Shown in pieces: positions 18,505 to 27,134 of a stretch of 64,000 nt of DNA. Each line of letters starts with the position of its first letter. Position 1 is the stretch's first letter. The notes under the pieces are model-generated. The model searched no databases. It was not told the DNA's origin and saw only the letters and a program-made list of their open reading frames with translations. Made by a program: the position numbers and the translations under genes. Source of the stretch: Planobispora rosea (GTDB lineage: Bacteria; Actinomycetota; Actinomycetes; Streptosporangiales; Streptosporangiaceae); the NCBI RefSeq assembly GCF_014648175.1, contig NZ_BMQP01000011.1, forward strand, positions 1-64,000. Direction: 5' to 3'.

Positions 18505-18534
18505 GTGAGGCCCGGGGTCGCCCCCGGGCCTCAC
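18505..18534. terminator. Strong hairpin terminator
   Basis: GTGAGGCCCGGGG pairs perfectly with CCCCGGGCCTCAC around TCGC. It is 110 bases past the secreted protein gene. A short tandem duplication of GATGAGTA lies just before it. Confidence 0.75.
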
Positions 18535-18660
18535 GTGTTGTCGGCCCCGGCCGGGCACGCCGGCACCCCGGGCCGGTGATCACCCCGGCGGTCGCCCCGG
18601 TTGACGTCCTCCCCCGTGGGCAGAGGAGCGGGCACACGCCGCAGAGGGGAGAACGACACG

Positions 18661-19812
18661 ATGACGACCGGTGACTTCTACGACTACGCCGACCTGCTCG
18701 ACGAAGCCGAGAAGGAGGTCCTGCTCCGGGTGCGGCAGTTCATGACCGAGCAGGTCGCGCCGGTGGCCGACGAGATGTGGACGCAGGCCCGGTTCCCGCA
18801 CCACCTCATCCCGGAGCTGGCCAAGCTGGACATCGCGGGCCTGCCGTACCGGGGGGCCCGGAGCCTGCTGACCGGGTTCGTGGTGCTGGAGATGAACCGC
18901 GTCGACCCGTCGATGGGCACGTTCTTCGGTGTGCACAACGGGCTGGCGATGGGGAGCATCGACCGGCTGGGATCGGAGGAGCAGCGGGACCGGTGGCTGC
19001 CGCCGATGGCCGGTATGGAGAAGATCGGAGCCTTCGCCCTGACCGAGCCCGAGGGCGGCTCCGACGTGGCCGCCGGCCTGCGGACGACGGCCCGGCGCGA
19101 AGGCGACACCTGGGTGCTCAACGGCGCCAAACGGTGGATCGGAAACGCGACCTTCGCCGACCTGATCGTGGTCTGGGCCAAGGACGAGGCCGACGGGCAG
19201 GTCAAGGGATTCGTGGTCGAGAAGGGCACCCCCGGCCTCACCGCCACGAAGATCGAGAACAAGATCGCTCTGCGGACGGTGCAGAACGCCGACATCACCC
19301 TGACCAACTGCCTGGTCCCGGAGACCAACCGCCTGCAGAGGGCCGACAGCTTCCGCGACACCTCCGCCATCCTCCGCCAGACCCGGGGCGGGGTCGCCTG
19401 GCAGGCGGTGGGCTGCATGATGGGCGCCTACGAGACGGCTCTGGCCTACGCCAGGGAGCGCGAGCAGTTCGGACGGCCGATCGCGGGCTTCCAGCTGGTG
19501 CAGGACCTGCTGGTACGCATGCTGGGCAACGTCACCTGCTCGCTCGGCATGGTGGTCCGGCTGGCGCAGCTGCAGGACGCGGGCGTCTACCGGGACGAGC
19601 ACTCGGCCATGGCCAAGGCCTTCTGCACGGCCCGGATGCGTGAGGCCGTGGGCTGGGGCCGCGAGATCATGGGTGGGAACGGGATCGTCCTCGACTACGG
19701 CATGGGCCGGTTCGTGGCGGACTCGGAGGCGATCTACTCCTATGAGGGCACGCGCGAGATCAACAGTTTGATCGTCGGCCGCGCGATCACCGGGCTCGGC
19801 GCCTTCGTCTGA
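18661..19812 (+). CDS. Acyl-CoA dehydrogenase (glutaryl-CoA dehydrogenase-like)
   Basis: A 383-residue flavoenzyme that oxidises an acyl-CoA at the alpha-beta position. Family signatures are AFALTEPEGGSDVA (FAD and substrate binding), WVLNGAKRWIGNATFAD, ARERxQFGRPIAGFQLVQ and the C-terminal YEGTREIN containing the probable catalytic base Glu362, the position used by the glutaryl-CoA and short-chain group. The order of motifs and the GNAT/ENKIALR segments favour a glutaryl-CoA dehydrogenase-like enzyme, but the substrate is not proven. GAGGGGAGAACG precedes the ATG. It stands alone between two terminators. Confidence 0.92.
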   Translation: MTTGDFYDYADLLDEAEKEVLLRVRQFMTEQVAPVADEMWTQARFPHHLIPELAKLDIAGLPYRGARSLLTGFVVLEMNRVDPSMGTFFGVHNGLAMGSIDRLGSEEQRDRWLPPMAGMEKIGAFALTEPEGGSDVAAGLRTTARREGDTWVLNGAKRWIGNATFADLIVVWAKDEADGQVKGFVVEKGTPGLTATKIENKIALRTVQNADITLTNCLVPETNRLQRADSFRDTSAILRQTRGGVAWQAVGCMMGAYETALAYAREREQFGRPIAGFQLVQDLLVRMLGNVTCSLGMVVRLAQLQDAGVYRDEHSAMAKAFCTARMREAVGWGREIMGGNGIVLDYGMGRFVADSEAIYSYEGTREINSLIVGRAITGLGAFV

Positions 19813-19833
19813 GAACCCCGTCCGAGGACTCCG

Positions 19834-19872
19834 CCCGGGAGCCCCCGGCCCCCTCGGCCGGGGGCTCCCGGG
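19834..19872. terminator. Very strong hairpin terminator
   Basis: A perfect 17-bp stem starting CCCGGGAGCCCCCGGCC with a 5-base loop lies between the dehydrogenase stop (19812) and the convergent small gene stop (19883); it can serve both strands. Confidence 0.8.
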
Positions 19873-19882
19873 GGCTCCATGG

Positions 19883-20158
19883 TCAGGATGACGGGCCCAT
19901 CTCCGGTTCCGGGGTCGCGGTGTCGTCCCCGGCCGCCTCGGCGTCGCCCTCCGGAGGGGAGGGATCGACCGGATCCGCCGGGAGCGGCCGGTCGGGGAAG
20001 CCGGTGTCGGCCCCCGATCGCGCCGCCACGGTCCGGCTCTCACCCAGGGCCGCCTCCGGAGCGGTGGCCGGCGGGTCGCCGTCCTCGCGCGGCGACCGCC
20101 CGCTCTCCGTCTCCGGCTGCGGGGAGGGGGTCTCGGCGGAGTCACGTTCGTCGTTCAT
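19883..20158 (-). CDS. Small acidic disordered protein
   Basis: A 91-residue protein with no recognised domain, rich in Pro, Glu, Asp, Ser and Ala and predicted to be disordered (for example DSAETPSPQPETESG). GGAGGGGG precedes ATG 20158; codons further upstream are less well supported. Third-position GC is high. Treated as a real but unclassified gene; a chance frame in GC-rich DNA cannot be excluded. Confidence 0.5.
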   Translation of the reverse strand: MNDERDSAETPSPQPETESGRSPREDGDPPATAPEAALGESRTVAARSGADTGFPDRPLPADPVDPSPPEGDAEAAGDDTATPEPEMGPSS

Positions 20159-20286
20159 ACCGGCCCCCTCCCCCGAAAGGGGCACGTCACACCCTCGGGA
20201 TCAGCCGGGTACGGTCCCGGTCCCGCGGACCGGCCGGGCGGGGCATCCGGTCATGGATCAGTCAGACGGGGATCCGGTCCCGTGGC

Positions 20287-20721
20287 TCAGTCGGGCCGGG
20301 CCTCGTGCCCGGGACGGCCGCGTGTGCGGCGCTGCTCCTTCATCTCGGCTTCGTAGAGGTGGCGGCGCCCGCCCGCCAGCGCGTTCCTGACGCGCTCCTC
20401 CAGGTGGCGGAAGCAGCGGTAGTAGCCGTCGTCGTAGTCCTCCACGATCTGGAAGGTCCAGCGTCCCTCGATCACGTTGCGCCCGATCAGCTCGGCGGAG
20501 ACCGCGTCGGCGTACTCCCCGTGCCCGGCGGCGCGCAGCAGCTCCACCGCCTCGTCGAGCATCAGGTCGGCGTGACCGGTGAGCTGATGGAAGGTGTACA
20601 GGTGCCCGCGGGCGCGTTCGGTCGTCTCCAAAGCCTCCGACAACTTGCCCAGCGCCTCGACGGTGGCGTCGTCGAGGCCTTCGGGTCTGCGGTGCTGCGG
20701 GTCAGGACGGTCCTCGCTCAT
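20287..20721 (-). CDS. Conserved actinobacterial hypothetical protein
   Basis: A 144-residue, mostly helical soluble protein. The segment beginning LDDATVEALGKLSEALETTERARGHLY and the RWTFQIVEDYDDGYY core resemble a small conserved family I recall from streptomycetes and relatives, function unknown. The C-terminus (RRTRGRPGHE) is basic. The ATG at 20721 is chosen because homologous sequence starts there; upstream in-frame codons translate into low-complexity Pro/Ala/Glu sequence. No good ribosome site is visible. Confidence 0.75.
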   Translation of the reverse strand: MSEDRPDPQHRRPEGLDDATVEALGKLSEALETTERARGHLYTFHQLTGHADLMLDEAVELLRAAGHGEYADAVSAELIGRNVIEGRWTFQIVEDYDDGYYRCFRHLEERVRNALAGGRRHLYEAEMKEQRRTRGRPGHEARPD

Positions 20722-20982
20722 GACGCCGCGGTACCCGGCACGACGTGCGGTAGTCCTCACCGGGCCGATCTTTCCGAACTCCCCCGACCCCGCACGCTCC
20801 GCCGGATCCGCGGGCTCTGTGCTTCCACGGTTCCGCGGGCTCAGTGGTTCCGCGGGCTCAGCGGTTCCGCGGCCCCCGCGGGTTTGGCCGCCCCCTGCCA
20901 GGTCAGGAAAAGCCATAAATCATCGCCGGCGTTCCGCAGGAGCCGCCCGTACGCCGGCCGCGCTGTCGACGGGAGTGGGGCC

Positions 20983-22305
20983 ATGCCCGGCAATGTGATC
21001 GTCATCGGTGCGGGCCTCGCCGGCCTGGCCTGCGCTCTGCGGTTGCGCGCGGCGGGAGTCGCCGTCCGCGTACTGGAGGCCTCCGACGGGGTCGGCGGCC
21101 GGATGCGGACCGACCTGGTCGAGGGCTTCCGTCTCGATCGCGGATTCCAGGTCTTCAACACCGCCTATCCCGAGTGCCGCCGCGTGTTCGACATCGGTGC
21201 GCTGGACGTACGGGCGTTCAGCTCCGGACTGCTGGTCTTCCACGGCGGGAAGAAGGAGCGGGTGATGCTTCCCTGGAGGCATCCCCGGCACGCTCTCAGC
21301 GGCGCCCTGGCGGACGTGGGCTCGATCCGCGACAAGGCCGCCCTCGCCGCGCTGACCGCCCGCGACATGGCCCTGCCCGCCTCCGTGCTCAAGGGCGGCC
21401 CCGAGCGCACCACGGCCGAGGAGCTCCGGAGCCGGGGCATCTCCCCCAGAATGATCGAAGTCCTGCTCCGCCCCTTCCTCTCCGGCGTGCTGCTGGAACG
21501 GGAGCTGGAGACCTCCAGCAGGATCTTCCACCTGTTCTGGCGCTCGTTCGCCCGGGGCACGATCGGCCTGCCCGCGCTGGGCATGGGACAGGCCCCGGCC
21601 CAGCTCGCCGGCCGTCTCCCCGAGAAGGCGATCTCGCTGGAGACCCCCGTCGAAGCCGTGACCGGGGAGGGGGTGACGCTCGCCGGGGGCGAGGAGATCC
21701 ATGCCGACGCGGTGGTCGTGGCCACCGACCCCAGGACGGCGGCCCGCCTGGTCCCGGGGCTGGAAGCGCCCGCGATGCGCGCCGTCACCACCTTCTACCA
21801 CGCCGCGCCCGAATCTCCCCTGGGAGAGCCCACCCAGGTCATGGACGCCGACGGAGTGATCACCGACACGCTCGTCCTCACCGACGCGGCCCCCGCCTAC
21901 TCCCCGGACGGCCGGGCGCTGATCGCCACCTCGGTCCTGGGTACGGTCTCGGACGCCGACGAACCACGGGTGCGCGCCCGGCTGGACGAGATCTACGGCA
22001 CCACCGCTTCGTGGGAGCACATCGCCACGTACCCGATCGAGGCCGCCCTGCCCGCGATGTCGCCGCCGATGCCGCTGCGGCGTCCGGTCCGGCTCGGCCC
22101 GGGCCGGTACGTCTGCGGGGACCACCGCGACACCGGATCCATCCAGGGCGCGCTCGTCTCCGGGCGTCGAGCCGCACAGGCCGTACTGGCGGACCTCGCC
22201 GAACCCGCGAAGCTCAGGAAACCCACGGAGCTCGTGGAGCTCGCGGAGCTCGCAGGGCTCGCGGAGTCCACGGAGCCTGCGGAGCCCGGACACCGGGCGG
22301 GGTGA
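20983..22305 (+). CDS. FAD-dependent amine oxidase/desaturase-like oxidoreductase
   Basis: A 440-residue flavoprotein of the amine oxidase/phytoene desaturase superfamily. The N-terminal dinucleotide fold is VIVIGAGLAGLACALRL, followed by LEASDGVGGRMRTD and the FAD-contact GFRLDRGFQVFN. The C-terminal FAD motif is RYVCGDHRDTGSIQGALVSGRRAA. Substrate is unknown. GGGAGTGGGG precedes the ATG. After about residue 405 the protein turns into a degenerate Leu/Ala/Glu/Pro repeat (AEPAKLRKPTELVELAELAG) coded by 9-bp units, unlike the family core; it was probably added by slippage. Confidence 0.88.
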   Translation: MPGNVIVIGAGLAGLACALRLRAAGVAVRVLEASDGVGGRMRTDLVEGFRLDRGFQVFNTAYPECRRVFDIGALDVRAFSSGLLVFHGGKKERVMLPWRHPRHALSGALADVGSIRDKAALAALTARDMALPASVLKGGPERTTAEELRSRGISPRMIEVLLRPFLSGVLLERELETSSRIFHLFWRSFARGTIGLPALGMGQAPAQLAGRLPEKAISLETPVEAVTGEGVTLAGGEEIHADAVVVATDPRTAARLVPGLEAPAMRAVTTFYHAAPESPLGEPTQVMDADGVITDTLVLTDAAPAYSPDGRALIATSVLGTVSDADEPRVRARLDEIYGTTASWEHIATYPIEAALPAMSPPMPLRRPVRLGPGRYVCGDHRDTGSIQGALVSGRRAAQAVLADLAEPAKLRKPTELVELAELAGLAESTEPAEPGHRAG

Positions 22306-22327
22306 CCGGCCACGGGCGGGTGGCCGG
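22306..22327. terminator. Hairpin between convergent genes
   Basis: CCGGCCAC pairs with GTGGCCGG around GGGCGG, directly after the oxidoreductase stop and 28 bases from the mIHF stop on the other strand. Confidence 0.55.
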
Positions 22328-22354
22328 CCACGCCGCGGAGCGGGCCGGACCCGG

Positions 22355-22663
22355 TTACCGCGACGTGGCCTCGATCAGCTTGCGGCGCTGCTGGGCGCCC
22401 AGGCCGCCGATGCGGCGGGCCTCGTCCACGTCGGCCTTGGCCATCAGCTGCGCGGCCTTCACGTTGCCCACGCCGGGCAGGGCGCGCAGCGCCTGGGAGA
22501 CCTTGATGCGCTTGGCGATGTCGTCGTCGCGGTCGAGCAGCTCTTTGAAGGAGATCGCGCCGGACCTGACGTCGGCCAGCAGCTTGGCGCGGGCCGCCCG
22601 CGTCTCGGCGGCCTTGGCGAGGGCGGCCTGGCGCTGTTCGGGGGTAAGAGTGGGGAGAGCCAT
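22355..22663 (-). CDS. mihF: Integration host factor, actinobacterial type (mIHF)
   Basis: A 102-residue basic nucleoid protein. It contains the helix-two-turn-helix (H2TH) DNA-binding core ALRALPGVGNVKAAQLMAKADVDEARRIGGLG, as in mycobacterial mIHF and streptomycete sIHF, and the Ala/Arg-rich N-terminal helix. It binds DNA non-specifically and influences supercoiling and phage integration. In most actinomycetes it lies next to gmk/rpoZ (pyrimidine/guanylate kinase locus); here its neighbours differ, so this may be a second, relocated copy. AAGGAG lies close before the ATG. Confidence 0.93.
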   Translation of the reverse strand: MALPTLTPEQRQAALAKAAETRAARAKLLADVRSGAISFKELLDRDDDIAKRIKVSQALRALPGVGNVKAAQLMAKADVDEARRIGGLGAQQRRKLIEATSR

Positions 22664-22752
22664 GGTTTACTCCTTCATTTCGTGGGCGTGACCATCCTGC
22701 TACCCACAACGACCAGGGTAATCACGCGTGCTCTCCGAGCAAGCGGAAATGG

Positions 22753-24171
22753 TCAGGCTCGCCGTACGGCGCCCCGCCGCAGGAAACGGCGGGTGCCGCG
22801 CCCCAGAAGGCGGCGGACGGCCCGCGAGGGGAGGGACGCGGCGCCGGCGGCGACCGCCAGGACCAGCACGAACAACACGGTCGGGCGCCAGGGCCAGGCG
22901 GTTCCGGTGAGCGTGAGGTGGGCCGCGGGATACTCGGTGAACTTGGCCGTGGCCACGGCGGTCGCCCGGTCGGCGCGGACGGCCAGGTCACGCAGTACGG
23001 GGTCGAACGCCGACTCCCCCGGTGCGCGGTCGCGGTGCGGCAGCTCGACGGTCAGGCCGCGCCCGGCCGCCCAGGCGGTCAGCTCCGGGCCCGCCTCGCC
23101 CGGGTTCCGGGCGCCCGGCACCACCAGCCGGTCCACGGGGGTGGTCGCCGCCCCCGCCGGTTCGGCGACCAGGATCATCCCGTGCCGGGTCCTGACCGTG
23201 TGCCCGGCGGCGACGGGAACCGCGCGGGCGGCGAAGGAGGTGCCCGAGTAGATCTCGAAGGCCGCGGCGGCGTCGGTCTCGCCGACGCCCTCGACCAGCC
23301 CGACGCCGAGGGACGGGCGCCCCCACGGGAAGGCCGCGTTGAGCCCGTACGGCAGGTCGGCCAGGGCCAGGGCGTTGACCGGGATCCCCGTCGGCCCGCC
23401 CGGCGACCACCCGGGGTAGGCCAGGTCACGGCCGATCCGCCCGGCCTCCTCCGTCCCGGCCAGCTGCTCGACCAGCCGCAGCGCCCCGGCCATGCCCGAG
23501 GTCACCCCGGCGGTCGTGGTGACCGGCCCGTCCTGGACGTAGCGCCGGCCGCGCACCCACTCCACCCGCGGATAGGCCGACTGGAGCGAGCCGATCCGGT
23601 CCCAGAACGAGGTCGCGGCGCGGCCGTCCAGCACACCGGTCGCGGCCAGCAGGTCGGAGCCGGCGCACACCCCGAGGATCCGGGCGCCGCGCCCGGCCTG
23701 CCCGGTGATCCACGCGCGCAGCGGCGCCTCCCGCTCCCCCCGGGGCTGGACCACCGCGGGCACCACGACCACGTCCGGCTCCGGTGCCGTGCCCGCCCCC
23801 ACCTCGTCGAACGTGTGGTCGGGCAGCACGTGCAGACCTCCGGAGAGCGCCACCGGCTCCCGGCGTTCGGAGACGGTGTAGACCGCGAACCGTTCGGACC
23901 GGGCGAACACCTCGTACGGCGGCAGCACGTCACCGACCACCGAGCCGGTCGTGCCGAGCACCACCGCGACGACCGTGCGCCCCTCCTCGACCGGCTCCGG
24001 CGCGGGCCATCCCCGCGCGGGCGGTCCTGCCGGCGCGGCCGGGAAGCTCTCGCGCATCGTCGCCGTCACCCCGGCCGCTCCCGCCCCGGCCAGGACCGCG
24101 GCGGCCAGGGCGAGACCGGACACGACACGCAGCGGCGTGCGGGCATGGCGGAGGAACGCTCGGGACATCAT
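22753..24171 (-). CDS. Membrane-anchored DJ-1/PfpI-like protein
   Basis: A 472-residue protein: N-terminal transmembrane helix (about 12-36), a DJ-1/PfpI (class I glutamine amidotransferase-like) domain (about 62-250) with the nucleophile elbow GVCAGSDLLAATG, a second less conserved domain (about 255-420), and a C-terminal helix (about 430-455) with an Arg-rich tail. The stretch from ILGVCAGS to GVTSGMAGAL closely parallels the sensor domain of the AraC regulator just upstream. GGAG precedes tandem ATGs. The regulator gene ends 42 bases upstream on the same strand, so the two probably form an operon. Enzymatic activity is unknown. Confidence 0.85.
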   Translation of the reverse strand: MMSRAFLRHARTPLRVVSGLALAAAVLAGAGAAGVTATMRESFPAAPAGPPARGWPAPEPVEEGRTVVAVVLGTTGSVVGDVLPPYEVFARSERFAVYTVSERREPVALSGGLHVLPDHTFDEVGAGTAPEPDVVVVPAVVQPRGEREAPLRAWITGQAGRGARILGVCAGSDLLAATGVLDGRAATSFWDRIGSLQSAYPRVEWVRGRRYVQDGPVTTTAGVTSGMAGALRLVEQLAGTEEAGRIGRDLAYPGWSPGGPTGIPVNALALADLPYGLNAAFPWGRPSLGVGLVEGVGETDAAAAFEIYSGTSFAARAVPVAAGHTVRTRHGMILVAEPAGAATTPVDRLVVPGARNPGEAGPELTAWAAGRGLTVELPHRDRAPGESAFDPVLRDLAVRADRATAVATAKFTEYPAAHLTLTGTAWPWRPTVLFVLVLAVAAGAASLPSRAVRRLLGRGTRRFLRRGAVRRA

Positions 24172-24213
24172 GACTCTCCTGAATGCGACTGTGGATACGG
24201 GAGGGGCCGCCGG

Positions 24214-25200
24214 TCAGCGGGTGGCGGGGCGGCCGGCGCCGGGGCCGCGCCGGGACTCCGAGGGCGGCATGCCGTACCGGGTGGTGAACAGGCGCCGGAA
24301 GTGGCGCGGGTCGCGGAACCCGCACCGGGCGGAGATCGCCTCGACGGTCAGGCCGGTCTCGGCGAGCAGCGTCGCCGCCAGCTCCAGCCGGAGCCGCTGC
24401 CGGTACTCCAGGGGGGTGATCCCGATCGTGGCGGTGAACGCCCGGCTCAGTCCGCGCGGCGACAGGTTCGCGACGGCGGCGAGCTCGGCCAGGGTGTGCG
24501 GGGCGCCGAGGTTCTGCGCCAGGTGGTCCTGCACCCGGTGGACGGCGGCGTTGAGGTGCGCCCGGTGCTGCAGGAACACACTGATCTGCCCGTCCGTCCC
24601 GGACCTGCGCAGGTAGACCACGAGCTGGCGGGCGACGGCGGCGGCCAGCTCGGGGCCGTGGTCACGCTCGATGAGTGAGAGCGCCAGGTCCACGCCGGTG
24701 GAGATCCCGGCGCTGGTGCTCACCGGCCCGTCGTGGACGTACAGCACCGCGTCCTGCACCCGGGCGGCGGGGTAGCGCCGGCGCATCGCGTCGATCAGCG
24801 ACCAGTGGGTGGTGCACCGGCGGCCGTCCAGCAGCCCGGCCTCGCCGAGCGCGGCCGCCCCGCTGCAGACCGAGGCGATCCGGGCCCCGGCGCGGCAGGC
24901 GGCGCGCAGCCACTCCACCACCGTCGCCGAGACCATGAGCTCCCCGGGCGCGGGCGCGCGCACCCGGTGCCCCGGCACCAGGACGAGATCGCCCTGCCCG
25001 GTCTCTCCCAGCGGTCCCAGCCCGGCGAACCGGAGCCCCTGCGCCGACACCACCTCCGGCGTGTCCGCGGCGTACTCCACCCGGTACGGCGCCCCCAGGT
25101 GGGCCGCCGCGTCGAACGCCTGAACCGGACCGGCCAGATCGAGCAGATTCACCTCCGGCAGGACCAGTACGACCACCCGTCCGCCACCGCCCCGCTTCAC
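24214..25200 (-). CDS. GATase1-like AraC family regulator
   Basis: A 328-residue regulator. The N-terminal DJ-1/PfpI-like domain (about 5-195) has the Cys elbow ASVCSGAAALGEAG; the C-terminal AraC helix-turn-helix pair (about 215-318) reads LAELAAVANLSPRGLSRAF and EAISARCGFRDPRHFRRLF. This is the FtrA/CdhR-like class. GTG 25200 is chosen because GGAGG (25209-25213) sits eight bases upstream; GTG at 25206 or 25215 is possible. It is the first gene of an operon with the membrane DJ-1-like protein and is divergent from the next gene to the right. Confidence 0.9.
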   Translation of the reverse strand: MKRGGGGRVVVLVLPEVNLLDLAGPVQAFDAAAHLGAPYRVEYAADTPEVVSAQGLRFAGLGPLGETGQGDLVLVPGHRVRAPAPGELMVSATVVEWLRAACRAGARIASVCSGAAALGEAGLLDGRRCTTHWSLIDAMRRRYPAARVQDAVLYVHDGPVSTSAGISTGVDLALSLIERDHGPELAAAVARQLVVYLRRSGTDGQISVFLQHRAHLNAAVHRVQDHLAQNLGAPHTLAELAAVANLSPRGLSRAFTATIGITPLEYRQRLRLELAATLLAETGLTVEAISARCGFRDPRHFRRLFTTRYGMPPSESRRGPGAGRPATR

Positions 25201-25376
25201 CTTCACGACCTCCACGCTAGGCCGCGCGAGGCGGATGCGCTCAGGGTCGCGTCGGCCCGGTACCGGACGGATCAGGTCAGCCGGTCCGGGCCGGAGGGCG
25301 CTCCGGGACGCGGTCGCCGGTTTGTCCCCCGGGACGCGGGGCATGGCGGGGTGCCTGACGACCTGAGGAGGTGCGC

Positions 25377-25781
25377 ATGGTCGCGAAGAAGAGCCTCGGT
25401 CTGGCCGCGCTGGCGGCGGGAGGGGCGATAGCCGCCGGATACCGCAGGCGGAAGGCGGTGCGGCCCGGACCCGCCGAGTGGTTCGCCGTCACCGTCGACT
25501 GCGACCCGGGAGAGCTGAGCGGCGAGAACCGCCCCGACGCCCTGGGGCGACTGGCCGAGCACCACGAGGTACGGATCACGCCGGCGCCCGGCGGGCGGGG
25601 CACGGAGATCGCCGTACACGCCGCGGACGGGAAGGCCCGCGAGCAGGTCCGGGCGCTCAAGCAGTTCCTGGAGACCGGCGAGGTCCTGCGCGTCGAGGGC
25701 CAGCCGGAGGGACACCGGACCGTGCTGGGACGCGCCGCCATCCCGGTGTCCCGGCAGCTGATGAGGAGGGGGGTGCGATGA
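25377..25781 (+). CDS. Small membrane-tethered hypothetical protein
   Basis: A 134-residue protein starting with a short hydrophobic helix (LGLAALAAGGAIAAGYRRRK) and then a soluble alpha-beta domain (about 35-115) resembling the small polyketide-cyclase/SRPBCC-neighbour proteins found next to alcohol dehydrogenases in actinobacteria; I cannot name a family. GAGGAG precedes the ATG. Its TGA overlaps the ATG of the dehydrogenase (ATGA), so the two are co-translated. Confidence 0.75.
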   Translation: MVAKKSLGLAALAAGGAIAAGYRRRKAVRPGPAEWFAVTVDCDPGELSGENRPDALGRLAEHHEVRITPAPGGRGTEIAVHAADGKAREQVRALKQFLETGEVLRVEGQPEGHRTVLGRAAIPVSRQLMRRGVR

Positions 25782-26947
25782 AGGCGCTGTGCTGGACCGG
25801 AGTCAACGAGGTCGCGGTGGAGGAGGTCCCCGACCCCCGGATCCTCAACCGCCAGGACGTGATCGTCCGCGTCACCGCCAGCTCGACCTGCGGGTCCGAC
25901 CTGCATCTGCTGGACGGATACGTGCCGACCATGATGGCCGGGGACGTCATCGGGCACGAGTTCCTCGGCGAGGTGGTCGAGACGGGCCCGGACGTCCGTG
26001 ACCGCCGGGTCGGCGAGCGGGTGGTCGTGTGCTCGATCATCGGCTGCGGCCGCTGCCGCAACTGCCGCGCGGAGATGTGGTCGCTGTGCGACAACAGCAA
26101 CCCCGACCCCGGGTTCCTGGAGACCCTCAACGGGCACGCGACGGCGGGCATCTTCGGTTACTCCCACGCCATGGGCGGCTTCGCCGGAAGCCACGCCGAG
26201 TACGTCCGCGTGCCGTACGGCGACGTGAACGCCTTCCCGGTCCCCGAGGGGGTGCCCGACGCCAGCGCGGTGTTCGCCTCCGACGCCGTGCCCACCGGGT
26301 GGATGGGCGCGGACATCGCCGGAATCCGGCCCGGCGACGTGGTCGCCGTGTGGGGCTGCGGCGGGGTCGGCCAGATGGCGGCGCGCGCCGCCTTCCTGCT
26401 GGGCGCCGAGCGGGTGATCGCGATCGACCGTTTCCCCGAGCGTCTGGAGATGACGTCCCGCCACACGGGCGCCGAGACGCTGGACTACGAGAAGGTCGAC
26501 GTCCTCGACGCGCTCAAGGAGATGACCGGCGGCCGGGGTCCCGACGTGTGCATCGAGGCCGTCGGGATGGAGGGACACGGCACCGGCGCGCAGTACGCCT
26601 ACGACCGGGTCAAGCAGGCGGTGCGCCTGCAGACCGACCGGGGTCTCCCCCTGCGCCAGGCCATCCATGCCTGCCGCAAGGGCGGCACCGTCTCGGTGCT
26701 GGGCGTGTATCTGGGGTTCGTCGACAAGTTCCCCATGGGCGCGGTGATGAACAAGGGCCTCACCCTGCGCAGCGGCCAGCAGCACGGCCAGCGCTACATC
26801 CCGATGCTCCTGGAGCGCATGGCCCGGGGAGAGGTGGACGCCAGCCACCTGCTGACCCACCCGATGGCCCTGGACGACGCCCCTCGCGGCTACGAGATGT
26901 TCAAGAACAAGGAGGACGGCTGCGTCCGCGCGGTCTTCACCCCCTGA
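25778..26947 (+). CDS. Zinc-dependent alcohol/formaldehyde dehydrogenase
   Basis: A 389-residue medium-chain dehydrogenase. Catalytic zinc ligands are in STCGSDLH and GHEFLGEV; the structural zinc loop is CGRCRNCRAEMWSLC (four Cys). The NAD-binding fold is GCGGVGQMAA with Asp in AIDRFPERL. The long insert and the YDRVKQAVRLQTDRGLPLRQAIHACRKGG segment match the glutathione-independent formaldehyde dehydrogenase-like group. It oxidises an alcohol or aldehyde with NAD+. A GAGGAGGGGGG ribosome site lies within the end of the upstream gene. It is followed by two strong hairpins. Confidence 0.92.
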   Translation: MKALCWTGVNEVAVEEVPDPRILNRQDVIVRVTASSTCGSDLHLLDGYVPTMMAGDVIGHEFLGEVVETGPDVRDRRVGERVVVCSIIGCGRCRNCRAEMWSLCDNSNPDPGFLETLNGHATAGIFGYSHAMGGFAGSHAEYVRVPYGDVNAFPVPEGVPDASAVFASDAVPTGWMGADIAGIRPGDVVAVWGCGGVGQMAARAAFLLGAERVIAIDRFPERLEMTSRHTGAETLDYEKVDVLDALKEMTGGRGPDVCIEAVGMEGHGTGAQYAYDRVKQAVRLQTDRGLPLRQAIHACRKGGTVSVLGVYLGFVDKFPMGAVMNKGLTLRSGQQHGQRYIPMLLERMARGEVDASHLLTHPMALDDAPRGYEMFKNKEDGCVRAVFTP

Positions 26948-26956
26948 GCCGTCCGA

Positions 26957-27025
26957 GGCTCGGCACCTGAACCGTCGTCCGAGGCTCGGAGTCCGAGCCC
27001 CGCGGGGCTCGGCACCTGAACCGTC
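26957..27025. repeat. 20-bp direct repeat pair
   Basis: GGCTCGGCACCTGAACCGTC occurs at 26957-26976 and 27006-27025 in the gap after the dehydrogenase. The sequence between is another palindromic GAGCCCCGCGGGGCTC. Likely a duplication of terminator-associated DNA. Confidence 0.65.
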
Positions 27026-27052
27026 CGCGGCCCGGAGCCCTCCGGGCCGCGG
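27025..27052. terminator. Hairpin terminator
   Basis: CCGCGGCCCGGA pairs perfectly with TCCGGGCCGCGG around GCCC, downstream of the dehydrogenase and upstream (opposite strand) of the convergent small gene stop. Confidence 0.7.
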
Positions 27053-27060
27053 CGCTCCAC

Positions 27061-27104
27061 GCCTCCCGGGACCCGTCCCGCGGGCCCCCTCGGTCCCGGG
27101 AGGC
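27061..27104. terminator. Second hairpin between convergent genes
   Basis: GCCTCCCGGGACC pairs perfectly with GGTCCCGGGAGGC around an 18-base loop, 30 bases from the stop of the leftward small gene. Confidence 0.6.
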
Positions 27105-27134
27105 GCTTCGGAGCCCGGACGACCTCTCCTGCGG

